15,336 bases of DNA from JAUYQR01 sp031377265. Lineage in GTDB: Bacteria > Pseudomonadota > Alphaproteobacteria > Rhodobacterales > Rhodobacteraceae. Within the stretch, counting starts at the first letter, position 1. Every line of letters begins with the position of its first letter. The position numbers and the translations under genes are program-made. The notes under the pieces are model-generated. The model ran no database searches and was not told the DNA's origin. It saw nothing but the letters and a program-made list of their open reading frames with translations. Where the stretch lies: NCBI RefSeq assembly GCF_031377265.1, contig NZ_JANMET010000087.1, positions 1 through 15,336 of the forward strand, in the 5' to 3' direction. Of this stretch, positions 5,442 to 11,907 are shown piece after piece.

Positions 5442-7259
5442 GTGACGGGACCACGATCACACCTCCGCTGGCTCGCCCCGCTCGCCCTCTCGGCGGCCCT
5501 TTTCGCGTTGCCTGCCGCAGCCCTCGACCGGCTGGATTTTCAGGTGGCGACGACCGACAAGGATCTTTCCAAAGCGGTCAGGTCTGCCTCCCTCCTCCTG
5601 TCCCAGCAGGCGCAGGGCCAAACCAACCCGCAAGATCTATTCGCCGCCGCCCGCGACGATTATGGCCGCATCCTGAACGCCCTCTATGCCAAGGGCCACT
5701 ACTCCGCCGTCATCACCATCCGCATCGACGGGCGCGAGGCCGCCGACATTCCCAGCCTAGAAGCCCCCACCTCGATCAGCCAGATCGCAGTCAGCGTCGA
5801 CCCCGGCCCGCTGTTCAGATTCTCGCAAACCAGCATCGCCCCGGTCAGTTCCGAAACCACCGTTTCACCTGCCTTTCAAAAAGGCCAACCCGCAGAAAGC
5901 GGCGTCATCGCCGACGCCGTGAGCACGTCGCTGCTGGCATGGCGGAACGCTGGGTTTGCCAAGGCCGCTGTCGCCTCCGAAGACATTGTGGCCGATCACG
6001 CCAACGCCACCCTGGCCGCAACGCTCCGCCTTAACCTCGGCCCAAGGCTTCGTTTCGGCCCCCTGGCCGTCGAAGGCGAGGCCCGGATGCGCGAGCGCCG
6101 GATCCGCAAGATCGCCGGCTTGCCAGAGGGTGAAGTCTTCAGCCAACAAGCCCTGGACCGCGCCGCCACGCGCCTTCGCCGGACCGGGATCTTCAGTTCT
6201 GTCACCCTGACCGAAGACGATCAGATCACCGCACCCGACCTTCTTGGCATCACTGCCAACGTTGTCGAACACAAGCCGCGCCGCTATTCGTTGGGCGCTG
6301 AAATCGCGAGCCTTGATGGGCTGGCGCTGTCCGGCTACTGGCTGCACCGCAACTTGATGGGCGGTGGAGAGCGGTTGAAGATCGAAGGGGAAATCACCAA
6401 CATCGGAGCCAGCACAAACGGCGTCGATTACTCGCTGGGCATCACGCTGGATCGCCCCGCCACGCTGTCGCCAGATACAACCGCCGGCCTGACACTCGAT
6501 CTATCTCACCTCGACGAAGTGGACTATTTCGCCGACACCGTGGAATTTGGCCTCGCCTTCACCCATTATTTCTCGGAAACGCTTACGGCACATGCGGGTC
6601 TGACCTACAAATATCAACGCGGCGAAGATCCCGGTGGGTCATTCGAATATCGCAACCTGTCGTTGCCAATTGGCGCAACCTGGGACCGCCGTGACGTTCC
6701 GGCGAATACCTCCCGCGGCTTTTATCTGGATGCAGAGGTGAAGCCCTTCCTTGGGTTCGGCACCACAGATTCTGGCGGCCGCTTCACCTTTGACGGGCGG
6801 GCTTATCGTAGCATCGGCGCGCCGGGGCGGCTTGTGCTGGCGGCACGGCTTCAGATGGGGGCGATTTTGGGGGCGGATATCCTTGATACGCCGCGCGACG
6901 AGTTGTTCTTTTCCGGCGGCGGCGGCACTGTGCGCGGGCAACCCTACCGCTCGCTTGGTGTGCCCATTACCAAAGCCTTCGGGCCCGAGTTCCTGATCGG
7001 CGGTGCGCATTTCCTTGGCGCTTCCTTTGAGGTCAGGGCCAAGGTGACGGACCGCATCGGTGTTGTCGGTTTCTTCGATGCCGGAAGCGTCGGTGCTGAC
7101 GGGTTTTTCAGCGATTTCGGTGGCTGGCATTCCGGCGCAGGGCTTGGCCTGCGCTATGACACCGGCTTTGGCCCCATCCGGTTGGATATTGCCGCGCCTG
7201 TGGGGGGTGATACCGGAGACGGGGTTCAGATCTACGTCGGTCTGGGGCAGTCGTTCTGA
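5442..7259 (+). CDS. tamA: TamA, Omp85-family outer-membrane translocation/assembly protein
   Basis: TamA is an outer-membrane BamA relative that works with TamB in outer-membrane biogenesis. From GTG at 5442 the protein has 605 residues. It begins with a signal peptide (n-region RSHLRW, hydrophobic LAPLALSAALFALP, likely cut after AAA at 27). POTRA-type repeats span about 28-265 (for example RMRERRIRKIAGLPEGEVFS), and the 16-strand barrel runs from about 280 (RRYSLGAEIASLDG) to the end. The Omp85 loop-6 signature appears as GTVRGQPYRSLG near 493, and the C-terminus is an outer-membrane-type strand ending in Phe. An in-frame TTG at 5319 would add 41 residues, but that stretch is not signal-like and begins inside a palindrome. 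The GTG has AGGAGG upstream (spacing about 11 nt). The stop overlaps the tamB start. Confidence 0.93.
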   Translation: MTGPRSHLRWLAPLALSAALFALPAAALDRLDFQVATTDKDLSKAVRSASLLLSQQAQGQTNPQDLFAAARDDYGRILNALYAKGHYSAVITIRIDGREAADIPSLEAPTSISQIAVSVDPGPLFRFSQTSIAPVSSETTVSPAFQKGQPAESGVIADAVSTSLLAWRNAGFAKAAVASEDIVADHANATLAATLRLNLGPRLRFGPLAVEGEARMRERRIRKIAGLPEGEVFSQQALDRAATRLRRTGIFSSVTLTEDDQITAPDLLGITANVVEHKPRRYSLGAEIASLDGLALSGYWLHRNLMGGGERLKIEGEITNIGASTNGVDYSLGITLDRPATLSPDTTAGLTLDLSHLDEVDYFADTVEFGLAFTHYFSETLTAHAGLTYKYQRGEDPGGSFEYRNLSLPIGATWDRRDVPANTSRGFYLDAEVKPFLGFGTTDSGGRFTFDGRAYRSIGAPGRLVLAARLQMGAILGADILDTPRDELFFSGGGGTVRGQPYRSLGVPITKAFGPEFLIGGAHFLGASFEVRAKVTDRIGVVGFFDAGSVGADGFFSDFGGWHSGAGLGLRYDTGFGPIRLDIAAPVGGDTGDGVQIYVGLGQSF

Positions 7260-10200
7260 TGTGCCGCGCCCTTGCACTCATCTGGCTCCTGGCGGCGCCC
7301 GCACATGCCCAACAGGATGATCGCAGCTATCTTACCGCGTTTCTGGAAGACAATCTCTCGGGTGCCGGGCGCGTCGTGACCATCACCGGTTTTAGTGGCG
7401 CTCTGTCATCGCAAGCCGCGATCAAACAGATGACAATCGCAGATGATGAAGGCGTCTGGATTACCTTGAACGGCCTGGTTCTGGATTGGAGCCGATCATC
7501 GCTGTTGTCTGGCGAAGTCATCGTCAATGAACTGTCAGCCGAAGAAATCATCATCGCCCGCGCGCCGAACCCCGGCGACAGCGCTTTGCCAAGCCCCGAA
7601 GCGGCAGGGTTCAGTCTGCCTGAGCTTCCAGTGTCGGTTGAGATCGGAAAGGTTTCGGCGGACCGGATCGTGCTGGAACCCGCTTTGCTGGGGCAATCCG
7701 TTGAAGGCAGCCTTGAGGCTTCGCTGTCGCTGGTGGCGGGCGAAGGCATGGCGTCCTTTGCGCTGCTGCGCGATGATGACGGGCCGGATGGGCAAATCAC
7801 GCTGGAAGCAAGCTATTCCAATACCGGGCGGATGCTGGCGCTTTCGTTGATCGCGAAGGAAGGCGAAGGCGGGCTGGCTGCAACGCTGCTGGGTCTTCCG
7901 GGTGCACCTTCAGCGGAGTTTTCGGTGCTGGGAAGCGGACCACTGGAGGATTTCGGCGCGGATGTCCTGCTGGCCACCGATGGTGAACAGCGGCTGGCGG
8001 GGCGCATCACCATAGCCTCCGACGCCGCTGCGGGCTATCGGTTCAAGGCGGCCCTTTCAGGTAACATGGCGCCACTGTTCGCGCCCGACTACGCGGCGTT
8101 CTTTGGGCCGGATGTATCGATGATCGCAGACGGGTTGCGATCATCCACCGGGCGGCTGACGCTGAACGAGTTTTCAGTTCTGACCCGGTCGCTGAAGGTG
8201 TCGGGGGCGGCTACGCTTGCGGCGGATGGTCTTCCCGAAGAACTGTCGCTGACCGGAAGGCTCGCGTCGCCCGATGGTGCGCCGGTACTACTGCCACTTT
8301 CCGGCGATGCCACGCGGGTGCGTGGAGCCGAGATCGCCCTGTCCTACACGCAGGAAAATGAGGCTGGCTGGAAAGGATCGTTCCAGCTTGAAGGCTTGGA
8401 CCGGCCGGATTTTGCGGCAGACCGGCTTGATCTGTCGGGCTTCGGGCAGATTGGGCGCTCGGACGCTGGCCGCAGTTTCGATGGAACCGCCACGTTCACG
8501 GCCAGCGGTCTGCGCCCGACTGACCCGGCCATTGCTGCGGCACTGGGGCAGGCCATAAGCGGCGGCGTCGATGCGAAATGGAGGCAAGGAGAGGGGGCGC
8601 TAACGCTGCAGAATCTGCAGATGTTTGGCGAAGATTACGAGGCGCGGGCCAATCTTGAGGTCGAAGGGTTAGACAAGGCGTTGCTGACGACGGGGCGCGT
8701 CGAACTGATTGCGCAGGACTTTGGGCGCTTTTCGGCGTTGGTGGGGCGGCCTCTTGGGGGGTCCGGGACGGCGGTGATCGATGGCTTTGCCAGCCGGCTT
8801 TCGGGGGCGTTTGACGCGACGGCCCGCTTTGCAGGCACGCGATTGAAAGTGGGCATCGCCGAAGTTGACCGGCTGCTTGACGGCCCGTCCAGCCTAGACG
8901 CGTCGATCAAACGAGACGAGACAGGAACCACTTTGCGCAGCCTGTCGGCAAAGGCCCGCACCTTAGAGCTTACTGCGGCGGGCGTGGTATCGTCGCAGGC
9001 GTTGGACCTGACCGGGCGCTTGACGATTGGTGACCTTGGCGACCTTGGCCCCGGCTATCGGGGGGCGGTTTCGCTGGATGTGGGCTTTACCGGGACGCCA
9101 GAAGACGGGCGTATTGGCGTTGCCGGAACCGGAAGCGCGCTTGCGTTTGGTCGGCCCGATCTGGACAGGGTTCTGGCGGGGCAAAGCGTACTTGCAGCAG
9201 TGATCGCCCTGAAAGACGGTGAGCTGCAGGTAGAAGATGCGCGGCTGACAAACCCACAAGTCAGCGTGACTGCAACGGGGCGGATCGCGGGCGCTTTGCG
9301 CCAGATTGATCTGCAGGCGCGGCTGAACAACCTTGGGATCCTGCTGCCAGAATTTCCGGGGGCGCTGACGGTTTCGGGCCGGGCGACGCAAGATGACAAA
9401 GGCTATCTGCTGGATTTGCGTGGTACTGGGCCGGGCGCGGTGAATGCAAAGGTTTCCGGTCGGATCGATGGGTTGTTCAAGTCAGCAAGCCTAGATCTTT
9501 CCGGCACGGCGCAGGCGGGTCTGAGCAACGTCTTTCTTGAACCGAGGTCGATTTCGGGGCCGGTCCGGTTTGATCTGAAGTTGAACGGGCCCTTGCGGCT
9601 TTCCTCGTTGGCGGGACGGGTTTCCCTTGGGGGGGGGAGGTTGACCGACCCGAGGCTCGGCCTTGCGTTCGAGCGGATCGAAGCCATCGTTGATCTTTCG
9701 GCCGGGAAGGCACGCGTTTCCGCGACGGCGCAGGCATCGACCGGCGGCAAGGTACGGATCGACGGGCCGGTTGGCCTTTCCGCGCCGTATTCAGGTGATC
9801 TGGCAATTGCCGTCGATCGCATCAGGCTTGTTGATCCCGAGCTTTACCAGACGGTTGCCGATGGCAGCTTGCGCATCGAAGGGCCGCTGACCGGCGGCGC
9901 GTTGATTGCGGGCAGGATCAACCTCTCAGAAACGGAGATCCGGGTTCCATCCAGCGGATTTGCCGGCGCCGGTGGCTTGCCGGACCTGCGCCATGTGAAT
10001 GAACCGCAAGAAGTTCTGGCAACGCGACGCAAGGCCGGGTTGCTTGGCACTGGATCCGGGCGGCCTGGCGGAGGAGACGGATCGGGGCGTTTCCGTCTGA
10101 ATGTGGAGATTGTGGCGCCGAACCGGGTATTCGTCCGCGGGCGCGGCATCGACGCTGAACTTGGCGGGGCGTTAACCCTTTCAGGCGACACCGCAGCCAT

Positions 10201-10783
10201 CGTGCCATCGGGCGGGTTGAACCTGATAAGGGGGCGGCTGGATATCCTGGGGAAGCGTCTGGTTCTGACAGCGGCCGACCTGACGCTTGAAGGCGATTTC
10301 GTGCCCGACATCCTGGTACAAGCCAGTACTGAAAGCGACGGGATAACCAGTTTCGTGACCATCGAGGGACCTGCCGATGACCCTAGGGTTTCTTTCACGT
10401 CGGTTCCAGAACTGCCGCAGGAAGAAATCTTGTCGCGCCTGTTGTTCGGACGTGGTCTGGACACGATTTCCGCTTTGCAGGCAGCACAATTGGCAAACGC
10501 AGTAGCGGTTCTGGCAGGACGTGCCGGTGAAGGCGTGATTGGCAGGCTGCGGCAAAGCTTTGGTCTTGATGATCTGGATCTTACGACAGCCGAAGATGGC
10601 GCAACCTCAATTAGGGCCGGAAAGTACATCGCGGAAAATCTCTATACCGAGATCGAAGTGGACCAGGAAGGCAAGAGCCGTATCAACCTGAACCTTGACG
10701 TCAGGCCGGGCGTTACGCTCAAGGGTCGGGTCGCTGCAGACGGGGAAACCGGCATCGGCATCTTTGTCGAGCGGGACTATTAA
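7259..10783 (+). CDS. tamB: TamB, translocation and assembly module inner-membrane/periplasmic component (DUF490)
   Basis: This 1174-residue protein is the partner of TamA: an AsmA/TamB-like, beta-rich protein that bridges inner and outer membranes and is implicated in outer-membrane protein insertion and phospholipid transport. Residues 1-18 (MCRALALIWLLAAPAHAQ) form a signal or signal-anchor segment. The middle is a long run of short beta repeats. Residues about 940-1174 are the DUF490/TamB C-terminal domain, including PELPQEEILSRLLFGR near 1050 and a final strand GIGIFVERDY. The ATG overlaps the tamA TGA by one base (TGATG), so translation is coupled, and no strong ribosome site of its own is seen. 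A run of nine G lies at codons 791-793. The gene converges with the small protein gene downstream. Confidence 0.95.
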   Translation: MCRALALIWLLAAPAHAQQDDRSYLTAFLEDNLSGAGRVVTITGFSGALSSQAAIKQMTIADDEGVWITLNGLVLDWSRSSLLSGEVIVNELSAEEIIIARAPNPGDSALPSPEAAGFSLPELPVSVEIGKVSADRIVLEPALLGQSVEGSLEASLSLVAGEGMASFALLRDDDGPDGQITLEASYSNTGRMLALSLIAKEGEGGLAATLLGLPGAPSAEFSVLGSGPLEDFGADVLLATDGEQRLAGRITIASDAAAGYRFKAALSGNMAPLFAPDYAAFFGPDVSMIADGLRSSTGRLTLNEFSVLTRSLKVSGAATLAADGLPEELSLTGRLASPDGAPVLLPLSGDATRVRGAEIALSYTQENEAGWKGSFQLEGLDRPDFAADRLDLSGFGQIGRSDAGRSFDGTATFTASGLRPTDPAIAAALGQAISGGVDAKWRQGEGALTLQNLQMFGEDYEARANLEVEGLDKALLTTGRVELIAQDFGRFSALVGRPLGGSGTAVIDGFASRLSGAFDATARFAGTRLKVGIAEVDRLLDGPSSLDASIKRDETGTTLRSLSAKARTLELTAAGVVSSQALDLTGRLTIGDLGDLGPGYRGAVSLDVGFTGTPEDGRIGVAGTGSALAFGRPDLDRVLAGQSVLAAVIALKDGELQVEDARLTNPQVSVTATGRIAGALRQIDLQARLNNLGILLPEFPGALTVSGRATQDDKGYLLDLRGTGPGAVNAKVSGRIDGLFKSASLDLSGTAQAGLSNVFLEPRSISGPVRFDLKLNGPLRLSSLAGRVSLGGGRLTDPRLGLAFERIEAIVDLSAGKARVSATAQASTGGKVRIDGPVGLSAPYSGDLAIAVDRIRLVDPELYQTVADGSLRIEGPLTGGALIAGRINLSETEIRVPSSGFAGAGGLPDLRHVNEPQEVLATRRKAGLLGTGSGRPGGGDGSGRFRLNVEIVAPNRVFVRGRGIDAELGGALTLSGDTAAIVPSGGLNLIRGRLDILGKRLVLTAADLTLEGDFVPDILVQASTESDGITSFVTIEGPADDPRVSFTSVPELPQEEILSRLLFGRGLDTISALQAAQLANAVAVLAGRAGEGVIGRLRQSFGLDDLDLTTAEDGATSIRAGKYIAENLYTEIEVDQEGKSRINLNLDVRPGVTLKGRVAADGETGIGIFVERDY
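9629..9637 (+). repeat. G9 homopolymer tract inside tamB
   Basis: Nine consecutive G bases encode Gly-Gly-Gly at TamB residues 791-793, followed by AGG. A change of one or two G would shift the frame and remove the C-terminal DUF490 domain. It may be a slippage site or simply chance in a high-GC gene. Confidence 0.6.
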
Positions 10784-10786
10784 TGA

Positions 10787-10832
10787 AGAGCCCCCTGCTT
10801 ACAGGGCAGGGTGCGCTCTCTTATCAGGGGCT
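10787..10832. repeat. Overlapping inverted repeats just after tamB
   Basis: Three pairings share this stretch. CCCTG (10793-10797) with CAGGG (10802-10806) has a 4-nt loop. AGAGC (10787-10791) with GCTCT (10815-10819) encloses it. AGCCCC (10789-10794) with GGGGCT (10827-10832) is mutually exclusive with the first. No T-run follows directly. It may stabilise the 3' end of the tamB transcript or help termination. Confidence 0.4.
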
Positions 10833-10851
10833 AAACTGCAACGTCTAACGC

Positions 10852-10881
10852 CCCAAGCTTTTGAAGCTGATCAGGGTTTTT
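10852..10881 (+). terminator. Possible intrinsic terminator for tamA-tamB
   Basis: CCC (10852-10854) can pair with GGG (10874-10876) around an inner perfect hairpin AGCTT-TTG-AAGCT (10856-10868), followed by five T (10877-10881). The interior loop is asymmetric, and the T-run lies inside the 3' end of the convergent small gene, so this is a weak call. On the minus strand no T-run follows the hairpin. Confidence 0.3.
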
Positions 10882-11083
10882 GCGGTACCTCTTCATCATC
10901 GCCGCCACACAGTGCAACGCAGAGGATGATCGGTATCAGCAGCAACGGCAGGATGCCAATGCTGGAAGCAGGCTTCTCGGCGATAACTTCAGGCTGGCCC
11001 TCTTCGACGATGACCGGGCCGCCAGCAAAGACGGCTGAGGTCGACAAGGCTACGGCGAGCACGGGGGCAAGGAACTTGTTCAT
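10871..11083 (-). CDS. Small secreted or membrane protein next to yjbF (YjbE/GfcA-like position)
   Basis: This 70-residue product starts MNKFLAPVLAVALSTSAVFA, a clear signal peptide with cleavage at VFA|GG. A short acidic/Pro stretch (PVIVEEGQPEVIAEKP) follows. Next comes a hydrophobic segment at about 41-57 (IGILPLLLIPIILCVAL) containing two Cys further along (LCVALC), then GGDDEE and a short polar tail. The start at 11083 is supported by GGAG 8-9 nt upstream; an upstream in-frame start would spoil the signal peptide. I do not recognise a named family, though small proteins built as signal peptide, short linker and hydrophobic stretch are frequent in Rhodobacteraceae. In enterobacteria yjbF/gfcB sits beside yjbE/gfcA, which encodes a similarly small secreted protein. 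The position therefore suggests, but does not prove, an envelope-polysaccharide role. Confidence 0.75.
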   Translation of the reverse strand: MNKFLAPVLAVALSTSAVFAGGPVIVEEGQPEVIAEKPASSIGILPLLLIPIILCVALCGGDDEEVPQKP

Positions 11084-11147
11084 TTGTAGTCTCCACATCA
11101 AACATGAGAGTTTTTGATATTGCATTTGATGTATATTTCAAAGCCCG

Positions 11148-11177
11148 CATATACAAAATCTATGCGAAAATCGCCAA
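11148..11177 (-). promoter_or_regulatory. Promoter-like sequence for the small secreted protein gene
   Basis: On the minus strand TTGGCG (11177-11172) and TATATG (11153-11148) are 18 bp apart, inside an AT-rich stretch between yjbF and the small gene. This would give a 5' leader of about 58 nt. In that leader CATCAAA (11131-11125) can pair with TTTGATG (11102-11096), which ends next to the GGAG ribosome site. Both elements are suggestive only. Confidence 0.3.
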
Positions 11178-11223
11178 TGCTACACTGTCTGATGTGTCAC
11201 GCCCTCGCGTATGGCTCAACAGT

Positions 11224-11235
11224 TTGATTAATCAA
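11224..11235. repeat. 12-bp perfect palindrome at the yjbF stop codon
   Basis: TTGATTAATCAA spans the last codons and TAA stop (11228-11230) of the yjbF-like gene. It is AT-rich and too weak for a classical terminator stem. It could be a protein site or chance. Confidence 0.35.
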
Positions 11236-11902
11236 CAACTTTCTCGAAGTCGATGTATCCCGTGCCTGGGCTGGTCCACTGGCGCGACTTTCGCACCAAT
11301 GCACCCTCAAGCCAGAAGTCATTCGTGATCTTGCCCTGCGCACGCACGCATTCTTCTTTGACATGCGTTGTCTTGTGACTGCGCGAGAACACCTCGATCG
11401 TTTCGGTACCAACGACCGTCAAGGTGCAATCATAGTCACGCCGTTCGCTTTTGTCCTCTGCCCCCAGAAAGAAGTAGGCTCGCTGGTTGGTGGCACCGTT
11501 CTGCGACAACTGGGCCAAGGTCGGGGCGCTTGCCGACATCAGGTCCGGGCCTAGGCCGCGCGTCTGGATCAAGACCCCGTTGCGCAACGAGAAGGTGGTT
11601 CCGTCGGTGGTGGACCATGTCACCACGTCACCTTTGGTGTCGGTGATCGTCACCAAGGCATCTGCCGCGCGCGCCGGGATGATGACGCGCAGAATCGGAA
11701 TGCCGTACTTCTCGATCTCGGCGCGAGGTATTTGGCCGGTGCTGGCAGGCTGCGCCGCCACTGCCCGCTTTCCAGACACGCGTGACAGGGTGGCCTTTGC
11801 AAACCCGCCGACAGCTTTGGCCAGGGGTGAAGGCTCGCCCCTGTCGTTGCCACAGGCCGACATCAACGCCACGGCAGCGATGCACGCCAGCAGTCGAGTC
11901 AT
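11228..11902 (-). CDS. yjbF: YjbF/GfcB-family outer-membrane lipoprotein
   Basis: The 224-residue product begins MTRLLACIAAVALMSACGND, a lipoprotein signal with lipobox MSA|C (Cys17); the Asn-Asp after the Cys is noted. The body matches the YjbF/GfcB family (group 4 capsule lipoprotein). It has an Ile-Pro-rich LRVIIPARAADALVTI strand, THVKEECVRAQG, and the diagnostic NDFWLE...RKSRQWTSPGTGYIDFE ending. Enterobacterial members belong to the yjbEFGH or gfc exopolysaccharide operons and are placed in the outer membrane. The chosen ATG at 11902 lies 5 nt after the yjbH stop with GGTGAGG just upstream. An in-frame ATG at 11929 would overlap yjbH by 22 bp and put nine extra residues before the signal peptide. 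Co-transcription with yjbH is very likely. No yjbG/gfcC homologue is adjacent. Confidence 0.85.
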   Translation of the reverse strand: MTRLLACIAAVALMSACGNDRGEPSPLAKAVGGFAKATLSRVSGKRAVAAQPASTGQIPRAEIEKYGIPILRVIIPARAADALVTITDTKGDVVTWSTTDGTTFSLRNGVLIQTRGLGPDLMSASAPTLAQLSQNGATNQRAYFFLGAEDKSERRDYDCTLTVVGTETIEVFSRSHKTTHVKEECVRAQGKITNDFWLEGALVRKSRQWTSPGTGYIDFEKVVD

Positions 11903-11907
11903 TGACC

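Noticed and set aside
9844..10629. 261-codon minus-strand open frame
   Set aside because: It lies opposite the conserved DUF490 end of tamB. The Ser/Arg/Pro-rich product looks like a shadow.
11178..11205. ACAC...GTGT inverted repeat between yjbF and the small gene as an operator
   Set aside because: Arms of four bases with an unequal surround are expected by chance in a gap of this size.
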